64,000 nucleotides of DNA, from contig JAIXSK010000021.1 in assembly GCA_027484725.1 (NCBI GenBank), positions 99,224 through 163,223 on the forward strand, written 5' to 3'. Shown in pieces: positions 40,416 to 48,800 of this stretch. Both the position numbers and the translations under genes were made by a program. Below the pieces are notes generated by a model, which did not search any database, was not told where the DNA came from, and worked only from the letters and a program-made list of their open reading frames with translations. The stretch comes from Flavobacterium sp. GTDB lineage: Bacteria; Bacteroidota; Bacteroidia; Flavobacteriales; Flavobacteriaceae. The first letter of the stretch is position 1. Every line of letters begins with the position of its first letter.

Positions 40416-42587
40416 ATGATTTCAGTTACAGACAAAACCTTACAAGACCTACAATTCCCGATTGTTTTAGAAGCTGTTGCCGAGAAATGCGTGACTGATT
40501 TAGGTAAAGAAAAAGCACTTTCCATTCGGCCGTTTCACCATCATGACGAGTTGATGAAAGCGCTTTGGCAAACTTCAGAATACTTGTCATCGTTTCAGAA
40601 CAACAACGCTATTCCCAACCATGGTTTTGAAAACATTGCCCACGAACTCAAATTTTTGGCTATTGAGGGCAGTTTTTTAGAAGTCAACGGATTCAGAAAA
40701 ATCCGCGCCATTTCAGAGACCAGCAACGTACTGATTCAGTTTTTGAAAAAGTTTGAAGAATATTATCCGAAGCTGCATTTACGCGCGTCTTCGGTTGAAC
40801 TAACCAAAACCATTATCAACACGATTGACAGTGTTTTGGATAAATACGGAGAAGTCAAAGACAGCGCATCACCTGACTTAACAGATATTCGCAGACGAAT
40901 GAACACCGTGCGAGGCAAAGTTAATCAGAGTTTCGGACAAGCCTTGACCCACTACAATTCATTGGGTTATTTAGATGAAATTAGAGAAAGTTTTGTGCAA
41001 AACAGACGTGTTTTGGCTGTGATGGCTATGTATCGTCGCAAGGTAAAAGGATCTGTTGCAGGTAATTCAAAAACCGGAAGTATTGTTTTTATTGAGCCCG
41101 AAGCAACATTTCAATATGCGCGAGAATTGAGCAATTTGGAATTTGAAGAACAAGAAGAAATTGTACGCATTCTTAAATGGCTCACCAACAGTATTCGCCC
41201 TTATTTTGAATTGATTTCAGCCTACCAAGAATTACTTTCTGATATTGATGTAATTGCTGCCAAGGCAAGATATGCCTTCAAGATGAATGCATTGTTGCCT
41301 AAAATTACTCAAGAAAGGCGTTTGTATTTGCGCGATGCATATCACCCGATTTTGCTTTTGACCAACAATCAAAAGAAAGAAGTTACACATCCGCAGACCT
41401 TTGAATTGCATCAAGAACGGCGCATTGTAGTAATTTCAGGGCCCAATGCTGGCGGAAAAACCATCTCGCTCAAAACGGTGGGTTTGTTGCAATTGATGCT
41501 GCAATCAGGTTTGCTTATTCCGGTACACGATCGTAGCGAAACTTTTTTGTTTGACAGAATTTTGACAGATATTGGCGATAATCAATCTATTGAAAACCAT
41601 TTGAGTACCTATAGTTATCGGCTAAAGAACATGAATTATTTCTTAAAGAAATGCAACAGCAAAACCATGTTCTTAATAGATGAATTTGGAACCGGTTCTG
41701 ACCCCGAATTGGGCGGTGCTTTGGCCGAAGTTTTCTTAGAAGAATTTTATCACAGAGAAGCTTTCGGTATCATAACCACCCACTATTCTAACTTAAAGAT
41801 TTTGGCTGATGAGCTTGAATTTGCCACCAATGCCAACATGCTTTTTGACGAAAAATCACTTGAACCGATTTATAAATTGGTTTTAGGACAGGCCGGAAGT
41901 TCGTTTACTTTTGAAGTGGCACAAAAAAATGGTATTCCCTATGGGCTGATTAATCGAGCCAAAAAGCGCGTTGAAGTGGGCAAAGTCAGATTTGACAAAA
42001 CCATTGCCAATTTGCAAAAAGAGCGCTCTAAGCTTGAGAAAACTTCGCAAACGCTTAAAGAAGAAGAAATCAGAGCGCGTGAAGAAAGCAAAAAAATGGA
42101 AATCATCAACCAGAAAATCAAACAAAAATTAGAAAGCTATCAAGAATTATATGACAGCAATCAACGCCTGATTTATATCGGACAAAAAATAGATGACATA
42201 TCGAGTAAATACTTCAACAATAAAGACAAAAAAGAACTCATTGGCGAGTTTCTAAAAATGGTTGAAATTGAAAATTCTAAACGCAAGAAAGCTTCTGCAA
42301 AAGAGGTCAAAGCGCAAGAAGTCAAACAAAAAGAGGTGGTCAAAGAAGTGCAGGTTCAGGTAGAGAAAATCCGCCAAGAAAAAAAAGAGAAAAAACGCAA
42401 AGCAGCCATCGTTCCCGAAAAGCCCAAACGCGAACTCAAAGTGGGCGATCGCGCTCGTATGCAGGATGGTCAAGCCATCGGCACGATTGAAAAAATCGAG
42501 AAAAATAAAGCCGTTGTCAATTATGGCTTGTTTACCTCGACGGTGAGTTTGGAGGTTTTAGAATATGTTGATCCCATAAAAAAATAA
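40416..42587 (+). CDS. mutS2: MutS2 family ATPase lacking the Smr nuclease domain
   Basis: A 723-residue MutS2-type protein: clamp and lever regions up to about 310, then the ABC-like ATPase with VVISGPNAGGKTISLKTVG, FDRILTDIGDNQSIENHLSTYS, MFLIDEFGTGSDPELGGAL and IITTHYSNLK, then a long charged coiled coil (about 515-665) and a C-terminal KOW-like segment VGDRARMQDGQAIGTIEKI. The usual C-terminal Smr endonuclease domain is absent. MutS2 proteins suppress recombination or rescue collided ribosomes. The ATG at 40416 is preferred over the TTG just before it. Confidence 0.93.
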   Translation: MISVTDKTLQDLQFPIVLEAVAEKCVTDLGKEKALSIRPFHHHDELMKALWQTSEYLSSFQNNNAIPNHGFENIAHELKFLAIEGSFLEVNGFRKIRAISETSNVLIQFLKKFEEYYPKLHLRASSVELTKTIINTIDSVLDKYGEVKDSASPDLTDIRRRMNTVRGKVNQSFGQALTHYNSLGYLDEIRESFVQNRRVLAVMAMYRRKVKGSVAGNSKTGSIVFIEPEATFQYARELSNLEFEEQEEIVRILKWLTNSIRPYFELISAYQELLSDIDVIAAKARYAFKMNALLPKITQERRLYLRDAYHPILLLTNNQKKEVTHPQTFELHQERRIVVISGPNAGGKTISLKTVGLLQLMLQSGLLIPVHDRSETFLFDRILTDIGDNQSIENHLSTYSYRLKNMNYFLKKCNSKTMFLIDEFGTGSDPELGGALAEVFLEEFYHREAFGIITTHYSNLKILADELEFATNANMLFDEKSLEPIYKLVLGQAGSSFTFEVAQKNGIPYGLINRAKKRVEVGKVRFDKTIANLQKERSKLEKTSQTLKEEEIRAREESKKMEIINQKIKQKLESYQELYDSNQRLIYIGQKIDDISSKYFNNKDKKELIGEFLKMVEIENSKRKKASAKEVKAQEVKQKEVVKEVQVQVEKIRQEKKEKKRKAAIVPEKPKRELKVGDRARMQDGQAIGTIEKIEKNKAVVNYGLFTSTVSLEVLEYVDPIKK

Positions 42588-42589
42588 CG

Positions 42590-43003
42590 ATGGAATTTCC
42601 AACAGGCAAAAAAATCATTCTCTTTGACGGTCTTTGCAATTTGTGCGATTCACTGGTTCAATTTGTAATCAAACACGACCAGCAAGATCAGTTTAGATTT
42701 GTAGCGATACAATCTGAATTGGGACAAAAAATACTCCTACACATCGGAATCCATAACAAGCACATAGACACAGTAGTGCTGTACATACCCGGTAAAGCCT
42801 ATTATACCAAATCAAATGCGGCCATTCAAATTGCCAAAAGCCTCGGAGGTTTCTTTCACTTAGGAACCGTTTTTAGAATACTTCCAACCCCACTTAGAAA
42901 TTGGGTTTATGATTTTGTAGCTGCCAAGCGTTACAAATGGTACGGGAAAAAAGAGGTTTGTATGCTACCCACTCCTGAATTGGCCTCAAAATTTTTGGCA
43001 TAA
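42590..43003 (+). CDS. DCC1-like thiol-disulfide oxidoreductase (DUF393)
   Basis: A 137-residue DUF393 protein with the defining N-terminal FDGLCNLCDSLVQF (two cysteines three residues apart) and the C-terminal WVYDFVAAKRYKWYGKK. The family is predicted to be a thioredoxin-like disulfide oxidoreductase. It follows mutS2 after two bases, so it is co-transcribed, without a clear functional link. Confidence 0.9.
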   Translation: MEFPTGKKIILFDGLCNLCDSLVQFVIKHDQQDQFRFVAIQSELGQKILLHIGIHNKHIDTVVLYIPGKAYYTKSNAAIQIAKSLGGFFHLGTVFRILPTPLRNWVYDFVAAKRYKWYGKKEVCMLPTPELASKFLA

Positions 43004-43037
43004 AAAAACGCCCGATAAAGGCGCTTTTCTTATTTTT
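43002..43037. terminator. Weak bidirectional terminator
   Basis: AAAACGCC (43005-43012) pairs with GGCGcTTTT (43020-43028) with one bulge and is flanked by A- and T-runs, between the convergent DCC1 and T9SS-cargo genes. Confidence 0.55.
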
Positions 43038-43046
43038 TTTTGAATC

Positions 43047-44057
43047 TTAATCTTTGATGATTTTTCTAATTACAGTTCCTTGTTCAGAAATTACTTTCAT
43101 CAAGTAAACGCCTGTATTCAAATCAGAGATATCAACATTCGCCTCAGAAACTTTTTGAAATTTAATGTCTTTAACAATTCTTCCGTTGATGTCAGAAACC
43201 ATAATTTGATTAATGTTGGCTTGGTTTGAATTGCTTACAGTTACACTTTTATTGGATGGAATTGGATATACTTTAAAATTATTTGTTACCGGTGTGAATA
43301 CGTCATTGGACAAAAGTGTGTCGGTAGCCGAAGCAGTTACATTATAATTGTCAAACAAGGCAATGCTGGATGCTGTATTTCCTGTTCCGGCTACGACCAA
43401 GAAATCAATTTCATCTGGTGCCTCTCCTGCAGCAGCTCCCGGAATAGCCATATTCAATCCCGGAGCTTTACACAAAACTTGACCGGTTGTAAGATTAAAG
43501 CTGAATCCCATACGAACCCAAGTATTGGCCGCTAAGGTTACAGCCCCGGAAGTTGGGTTAAAAGAATAATTCCCGAGTGTTCCGGCATTGTTATAATAAG
43601 AAAGTCCTGAAATAACTTTTGTGTCGGCAGCAAACATCAATCCGCCCAAGAATTTTGTTCTGTCGGCATTGAAAATCATTACACGATGTGTATTTTTACT
43701 GGTAGTAACAGGGCCTGTGAACAAGTCAAATTCTACCTGAAGGATTTCATTTCCCGGATCTCTAAAAGCCCACTGATCTGTTAAGCCTTCATGCCACATA
43801 AAACGAGTTCCGGTGGCAGTAGCAGATCCGGTTATTTGCAAAACGTTTTGATGGGTGGCATCATTGGCAACAATTGCAAAATCAGAGTTGGCTCCTCCGG
43901 ATACAGCGGTATACCATAAATTTTGACCTTCGGTAGCACCTGTAATATCGGTTCCAACATTACCAATGGTCATAGAATTAAAGTCTTCAGAATCTATTGC
44001 TTGAGCATGAATAAAGCTGGAAGCCAAGATTATTCCTAAAAGAAATTGTTTTTTCAT
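43047..44057 (-). CDS. Secreted protein with type A T9SS C-terminal sorting domain
   Basis: A 336-residue protein with a signal peptide (MKKQFLLGIILASSFIHAQA). The central part (about 20-240) has the pattern of a lectin-like jelly roll (EDFNSMTIGNVGTD; NLTTGQVLCKAPG; FDNYNVTAS). The last 75 residues are a type A sorting domain: FKVYPIPSNKSVTVSN, ISDINGR-like VSDINGRIV, DISDLNTGVYLMKV and a terminal KIIKD. It is exported by the Por/Spr secretion system to the surface or medium. Ligand unknown. It stands alone. Confidence 0.9.
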   Translation of the reverse strand: MKKQFLLGIILASSFIHAQAIDSEDFNSMTIGNVGTDITGATEGQNLWYTAVSGGANSDFAIVANDATHQNVLQITGSATATGTRFMWHEGLTDQWAFRDPGNEILQVEFDLFTGPVTTSKNTHRVMIFNADRTKFLGGLMFAADTKVISGLSYYNNAGTLGNYSFNPTSGAVTLAANTWVRMGFSFNLTTGQVLCKAPGLNMAIPGAAAGEAPDEIDFLVVAGTGNTASSIALFDNYNVTASATDTLLSNDVFTPVTNNFKVYPIPSNKSVTVSNSNQANINQIMVSDINGRIVKDIKFQKVSEANVDISDLNTGVYLMKVISEQGTVIRKIIKD

Positions 44058-44109
44058 AAAATTTTATTCAATAGTTAATAGTATCGTAAAAGTATAAAGT
44101 TAATCTTAT

Positions 44110-45378
44110 TTATTTTGTTCTTTCATCTTCTTTTTCCCACTTGCCTACCACTGAAGTAGCTAAAGCATTTCCGAGTACGTTGGTAGCGCTTCTAAACATA
44201 TCGCAAAAATGGTCAATGGGTAAAATGAGCGCAATGCCTTCAACAGGAATTTTAAACATCCCACAAGTAGCTGCAACAACCACCAAACTGGCGCGCGGAA
44301 CACCGGCAATGCCTTTGCTGGTGAGCATCAAGACCAAAAGCATAGTGAGTTGGGTGCCCGTTTCTAGATGAATTCCATAAGCCTGAGCAATAAAAATACT
44401 GGCAAAAGTCATGTACATCATGCTTCCGTCCAAATTAAAAGAGTAACCGAGCGGCAACATAAATGAAACGATTTTGTCTTTGATGCCAAAGCGCTCTAAT
44501 TCTTCAGTCAGTTTCGGAAAAACTGCTTCACTACTGGTGGTTCCAAAGGCTATAATCAAAGGGCTGACAATGTGTTGGAGCAAAGTGCGCATTTGGCTTT
44601 TGAGAAACAGAAATCCAATCAACAGTAAAATCACCCAAAGTGAACTGATGCCCACCAAAAACGAACCAAAAAATTTAGCGTATGTCAGCGCCAGCTCGCC
44701 AAAATCACGCACTGAGAAAACACCGGCAATGGCACCAAAAACGCCAATCGGCGCAAATTTCATCACATAATTTACCATTTTTAAAACAATATGTGAAGTT
44801 TTATCGAGTGCAGAAACGACCGGTTTGGCGTAATCACCAATAGATGCGGCGGCCAATCCGAAGAAAATTGAGAAAATCACAATTTGCAGGATTTCATTGG
44901 TAGCCATTGCCTCAAAAATACTTTTCGGGATGATGTGCTCAACAAAGTTTTGTGCTGAGAAATTTTGTGTTTTTTCTGTTACTTCGGCCGCAGTGCTCAA
45001 GTCAACAGCAGGTAAATTAAGACCAACACCCGGCTGTAGCATATTGACCCAAAATAAACCAATGAGCAATGAAATAAACGATGCTGTAAAAAACCAACCT
45101 AATGCTTTTCCGCCAATTCTTCCGACGGCTTTGATATCTCCGAGTTTGGCAATGCCAACCACCAAAGTCGTAAAAACAAGCGGTGATATAATCATTTGCA
45201 CCAACCGAATAAAAATGGTAGCGAGCATTTTGATATAACCGCTGAATTCTTTGGCAGCATCTTCGGTCCACGAATGATGAATAAAAATGCCCAAAGCAAT
45301 TCCCAAAAGCATCGCTAGGAGAATTTGTGTGGTCAGGTTTGAAAAAATAGACTTAGATGTTTTTTGGGTTGGATTCAT
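44110..45378 (-). CDS. Dicarboxylate/amino acid:cation symporter (DAACS family, GltP/DctA-like)
   Basis: A 422-residue inner-membrane carrier with the DAACS features: IRLVQMIISPLVFTTLVVGI, the serine-rich re-entrant loop IAFGTTSSEAVFPKLTEELE, PLGYSFNLDGSMMYMTFASI and the C-terminal loop VPIDHFCD-like LPIDHFCDMFRSATNVLGNA. It imports C4-dicarboxylates or glutamate/aspartate with cations. The next gene upstream in transcription, aroC, is only nine bases away. Confidence 0.93.
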   Translation of the reverse strand: MNPTQKTSKSIFSNLTTQILLAMLLGIALGIFIHHSWTEDAAKEFSGYIKMLATIFIRLVQMIISPLVFTTLVVGIAKLGDIKAVGRIGGKALGWFFTASFISLLIGLFWVNMLQPGVGLNLPAVDLSTAAEVTEKTQNFSAQNFVEHIIPKSIFEAMATNEILQIVIFSIFFGLAAASIGDYAKPVVSALDKTSHIVLKMVNYVMKFAPIGVFGAIAGVFSVRDFGELALTYAKFFGSFLVGISSLWVILLLIGFLFLKSQMRTLLQHIVSPLIIAFGTTSSEAVFPKLTEELERFGIKDKIVSFMLPLGYSFNLDGSMMYMTFASIFIAQAYGIHLETGTQLTMLLVLMLTSKGIAGVPRASLVVVAATCGMFKIPVEGIALILPIDHFCDMFRSATNVLGNALATSVVGKWEKEDERTK

Positions 45379-45387
45379 CGGGTAAAA

Positions 45388-46452
45388 TTATAAATGATTG
45401 GTTTTTTGTAATAAGTGAAAATCAGCCAAAACGAGCGCGGTCATAGCTTCAACAATCGGAACTGCTCTGGGTACCACACACGGATCGTGTCGGCCTTTAC
45501 CTTGAACTTCAACAATTGCTCCGTCGGTATTGAGCATGGGTTGTTTTTGAATCAGAGTGGCCACAGGTTTAAATGCAACGCGAAAATAAATATCCATTCC
45601 GTTCGATATGCCGCCTTGAATACCACCTGATAAATTGCTTTTTGTGCTTCCGTCTGGGTTTTGCAAATCATTGTGTTCGCTTCCTTTCATGCGTGCGCCA
45701 CAAAAACCGCTGCCATATTCAAAACCTTTTACCGCATTAATTGATAACATGGCTTTGCCCAGTTGGGCGTGTAGTTTGTCAAAAACAGGCTCGCCCCAAC
45801 CCACCGGAACATTTTGTACCACACAAGTAATAGTCCCGCCAATGGTGTCGCCTTGGGCACGTACTTCTCTGATGAGCGCTTCCATTTTTTGCGCAGTTTC
45901 ATCGTCTGGGCAACGCACAGGATTACTTTCAGTTTTTGAAAAATCTAAAGCTTGATAAGGTTTATCAATAAAAACATCACCAACAGATGATACAAAAGCA
46001 TTGATTTGAACTTTCGGAATAATTTGTTTGGCTATAGCTCCGGCCACAACGCGTGCAGCTGTTTCTCGGGCAGAGCTTCTTCCGCCACCGCGATAATCGC
46101 GTAATCCGTATTTTTGTTCGTAGACATAATCAGCATGGCTGGGTCTGAAAGTATCTTTGATATGACTGTAATCATCTGATTTTTGATCGCTATTGGCCAA
46201 TGTAAAGCCAATGGGCGTTCCGGTGGTTTGCCCTTCAAAAATGCCTGATAAAAACTGAACCAAGTCAGATTCTTTGCGTTGGCTAACAAGGGATGATTGT
46301 CCGGGTTTTCTTCGGTCTAACTCGCGTTGAATCAAATCAAAATCAAGTTTTAATCCGGCCGGGCAACCTTCGATGATTCCACCTATGGCCAAGCCGTGTG
46401 ACTCTCCAAATGAAGTAAGTTTGAATAATGTTCCAAAACTATTGCCCGCCAT
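45388..46452 (-). CDS. aroC: Chorismate synthase
   Basis: A 354-residue chorismate synthase. [18 protein letters not shown] at the N-terminus, then [21 protein letters not shown] and the C-terminal [18 protein letters not shown], are the three family signatures. It converts EPSP to chorismate with reduced FMN, the last step of the shikimate pathway. The start at 46452 (MAGNSFG) matches the family and follows a full promoter. Confidence 0.97.
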   Translation of the reverse strand: MAGNSFGTLFKLTSFGESHGLAIGGIIEGCPAGLKLDFDLIQRELDRRKPGQSSLVSQRKESDLVQFLSGIFEGQTTGTPIGFTLANSDQKSDDYSHIKDTFRPSHADYVYEQKYGLRDYRGGGRSSARETAARVVAGAIAKQIIPKVQINAFVSSVGDVFIDKPYQALDFSKTESNPVRCPDDETAQKMEALIREVRAQGDTIGGTITCVVQNVPVGWGEPVFDKLHAQLGKAMLSINAVKGFEYGSGFCGARMKGSEHNDLQNPDGSTKSNLSGGIQGGISNGMDIYFRVAFKPVATLIQKQPMLNTDGAIVEVQGKGRHDPCVVPRAVPIVEAMTALVLADFHLLQKTNHL

Positions 46453-46468
46453 ATTGTGATGTTTTAAA

Positions 46469-46497
46469 CAAATGTAGGGTTTTTGGGTTAAGTTCAA
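46469..46497 (-). promoter_or_regulatory. Promoter of aroC
   Basis: On the minus strand: TTG complementary to 46495-46497, 18-base spacer, TACATTTG at 46476-46469. Good agreement with the Bacteroidota promoter consensus. Confidence 0.65.
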
Positions 46498-46531
46498 AAT
46501 AAAGACGCTTTAGAACGGGCTTGATTTTTAT

Positions 46532-46576
46532 TTTGTACAATAAATTCTACAAGATAAAGTTTTTATTGTGTACAAA
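46532..46576. promoter_or_regulatory. Inverted repeat upstream of the outer-membrane protein gene
   Basis: TTTGTACAATAAA (46532-46544) and TTTATTGTGTACAAA (46562-46576) are near-perfect inverted arms (two extra bases in the right arm) in the aroC/ompX-like divergent region, just upstream of the plus-strand -7 box. Candidate operator; the binder is unknown. Confidence 0.5.
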
Positions 46577-46594
46577 CTTTTGTGCAAATAGGCT

Positions 46595-46602
46595 TATGTT
46601 TG
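46595..46602 (+). promoter_or_regulatory. -7 box of the outer-membrane protein gene
   Basis: TATGTTTG matches TAnnTTTG, 22 bases before the ATG at 46625. Confidence 0.5.
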
Positions 46603-46624
46603 CAACAAATAAATCAAACAGATT

Positions 46625-47107
46625 ATGAGAAAACTATTTTTTACGACACTAATTGCTATTGGATTTACAGTGAGCGGTCAAGCTCAGAAAATTTCTGAAA
46701 ATGCTTTGGGTTTGCGCATCGGAGACAACAACGGATTTGGTTCTGAGATTTCGTATCAAAGAGCAATCGGAAGTTCAAATCGTTTAGAAGCTGATTTGGG
46801 CTGGCGCACCAAGGACCATGTAGGTGCCGTTAAATTGGCAGGTTTGTATCAATGGGTTTGGAACATCGATGGCGGATTTAATTGGTATGCCGGTGCCGGT
46901 GGTGGTTTGGGTTCTTGGAGATACAGCCGAGATGGTAATTCTGATAGTGGAAGCTTTTTCTTTGTTGCCGGTGATGTGGGTATTGAGTATGATTTTGATG
47001 CTCCGGTGATGATTTCGCTTGATTTTCGTCCGGAATTTGGCGGTGGTGATTACTACAAAGATCACTACGGTTCTGATATCGGACTCAGTGTTCGCTACCA
47101 GTTCTAG
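46625..47107 (+). CDS. Small outer-membrane beta-barrel protein
   Basis: A 160-residue protein with a signal peptide (MRKLFFTTLIAIGFTVSGQAQ). The mature part alternates glycine- and aromatic-rich strands (ALGLRIGDNNGFGSEISYQ, WNIDGGFNWYAGAGGGLGSW, ISLDFRPEFGGGDYY) and ends in GLSVRYQF with the C-terminal phenylalanine of barrel proteins. An OmpX-like eight-strand barrel is likely; specific role unknown. It has its own promoter and terminator. Confidence 0.85.
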   Translation: MRKLFFTTLIAIGFTVSGQAQKISENALGLRIGDNNGFGSEISYQRAIGSSNRLEADLGWRTKDHVGAVKLAGLYQWVWNIDGGFNWYAGAGGGLGSWRYSRDGNSDSGSFFFVAGDVGIEYDFDAPVMISLDFRPEFGGGDYYKDHYGSDIGLSVRYQF

Positions 47108-47126
47108 TTATAAATAAACACCAAAG

Positions 47127-47153
47127 AATCCATCGTAACTGATGGATTTTTTA
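47127..47153 (+). terminator. Terminator of the outer-membrane protein gene
   Basis: AATCCATC (47127-47134) pairs with GATGGATT (47141-47148), followed by a T-rich run. It overlaps the stop of the convergent lipoprotein gene. Confidence 0.8.
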
Positions 47154-47582
47154 TTCTATAACAATCGTTTTTTTTGAGTTGACCTTGACAATCGTGTGTG
47201 GATAATAATAGACGTCTTTGTCTGGTGTTGCTGGTTGTTTGGGTTGATGATCTTCAACAGTAATGATAATTTTATCGGGTGTTTCAACCACTTTTTTCAC
47301 CTCAATAGTATAACCTAAAGTTTCTTTTTCGCCCATATTGAGAATGACAAAATTAGATTCGTTTAAATCTGAAGATGATATTTTTCCATGCAGTTCTTCA
47401 TCGTTTTGCAACATTTTAATTTCTTGTGTTTCAGATAAAATTTCAAAAAAACGGATGCTGGCTCCACCATCGTCTTTAACCAACAATATTTCATACAATG
47501 GTTTTGCTGTAGAGACCGTTTTGCCGGGACCACAACTGTAAAGCATCAGAGCAATAACTGAAAGAAAAAATATTTTTTTCAT
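47151..47582 (-). CDS. PrcB-like lipoprotein
   Basis: A 143-residue lipoprotein with signal and lipobox LMLYSCGPG. The C-terminal half (NFVILNMGEKETLGYTIEV, then VEDHQPKQPATP and YYYPHTIVKV) resembles the PrcB C-terminal domain, a beta-sandwich linked to a protease complex in Treponema and found alone in Bacteroidota. No protease gene is adjacent. Its start is two bases downstream of the bshA stop, so it is the second gene of that operon. Confidence 0.7.
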   Translation of the reverse strand: MKKIFFLSVIALMLYSCGPGKTVSTAKPLYEILLVKDDGGASIRFFEILSETQEIKMLQNDEELHGKISSSDLNESNFVILNMGEKETLGYTIEVKKVVETPDKIIITVEDHQPKQPATPDKDVYYYPHTIVKVNSKKTIVIE

Positions 47583-47584
47583 GA

Positions 47585-48721
47585 TTAGTGAGCATAAGCA
47601 CTCAGTGCGCGTTGATAAAGTTCTTCGTACAAAGGTAAAATTTGATGAATGTCAAACTTGCGTGCGGTTTCAAGTGCTTGTTTTTTAAATTTCTGCAACG
47701 ATTCAGGATGGCGGATTATTTTCAGTGCGTTTTGGGCCATATCCTCAACATCACCTACATTGCTCAAATATCCGGAAATTCCATTGAAATTTACTTCGGG
47801 CAACCCCCCGGAATTGCTAGAAATAACCGGCACACTCATGGCCATCGCTTCAAGCGCAGCCAGACCAAAACTTTCTGTTTCTGACGGCAAAAGGAACAAA
47901 TCAGTGTAACTCAAAATACGATCGACTTCATTGCTGTTGCCAAAGAAAATTACTTTGTCTTGTATGCCCAATTCTTCACACAAAATTTCGGCTTTTTCTT
48001 TTTCGGGGCCATCACCCACCATCATTAGTTTGGCCGGAATTTGCTGTTGAATTTTGTAAAAAATCTTAATGACATCCGGAATCCGTTTGACTCTTCTAAA
48101 ATTGCTGATGTGTGTAATAACTCGCTCTTCATTTTGTGCCAAAGCTGAACGATAACAAGGAATACTTTTATTGTCAATTACTTTGTCGAGTTCAATAAAA
48201 TTAGGAATTACCTCAATTTCATTGGTAATTTTAAAAAGTTTAAGCGTTTCATCTTTTAAACTTTGCGAAACTGAGGTTACAATATCTGATTTGTTGATGC
48301 TGAAGGTTACTGCCGGTTTGTAAAACGGATGATTTCCGACCAAAGTAATGTCGGTTCCGTGCAAAGTAGTAACCATAGGTAAATCAATGCCGTATTCTTT
48401 GAGCATTTGTTTGGCCATATATCCGGCATAAGCATGCGGGATGGCGTAATGTACGTGCAATAATTCAATTTTATGCAATTTAACCATGTCGACCAATTTG
48501 CTTGAAAGCGCCAATTCATAGGGTTGATAATGAAAAAGCGGATACTCGGGCACATTTACTTCATGGTAATGCACATTGGCATTGAGTAAAGCCAATCGCA
48601 CTGGTTGACGATAGGTAATGAAGTGAATTTCATGTCCGCGGCGGGCAAGTTCAAGCCCTAATTCTGTGGCGACAACACCGCTACCTCCAAAGGTCGGATA
48701 ACAAACAATGGCTATTTTCAT
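47585..48721 (-). CDS. bshA: N-acetyl-alpha-D-glucosaminyl L-malate synthase (bacillithiol biosynthesis)
   Basis: A 378-residue GT4 glycosyltransferase. The N-terminus MKIAIVCYPTFGGSGVVATELGLELARRGHE, then FHYQPYELALSSKLV, LHGTDITLVGNHPFYKP and the donor-site LLPSETESFGLAALEAMA, are characteristic of BshA rather than other GT4 enzymes. It joins GlcNAc from UDP-GlcNAc to L-malate, the first step to bacillithiol, so this organism uses bacillithiol instead of glutathione. The start at 48721 matches the family. A PrcB-like lipoprotein is co-transcribed downstream. Confidence 0.93.
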   Translation of the reverse strand: MKIAIVCYPTFGGSGVVATELGLELARRGHEIHFITYRQPVRLALLNANVHYHEVNVPEYPLFHYQPYELALSSKLVDMVKLHKIELLHVHYAIPHAYAGYMAKQMLKEYGIDLPMVTTLHGTDITLVGNHPFYKPAVTFSINKSDIVTSVSQSLKDETLKLFKITNEIEVIPNFIELDKVIDNKSIPCYRSALAQNEERVITHISNFRRVKRIPDVIKIFYKIQQQIPAKLMMVGDGPEKEKAEILCEELGIQDKVIFFGNSNEVDRILSYTDLFLLPSETESFGLAALEAMAMSVPVISSNSGGLPEVNFNGISGYLSNVGDVEDMAQNALKIIRHPESLQKFKKQALETARKFDIHQILPLYEELYQRALSAYAH

Positions 48722-48800
48722 GGTTGCTTTTTGATGCAACGAATTTAGCAAATCAACCCGCTGCTTTTAGAAAAAGTTAAGTTAAATAAAATAAAAAGCT

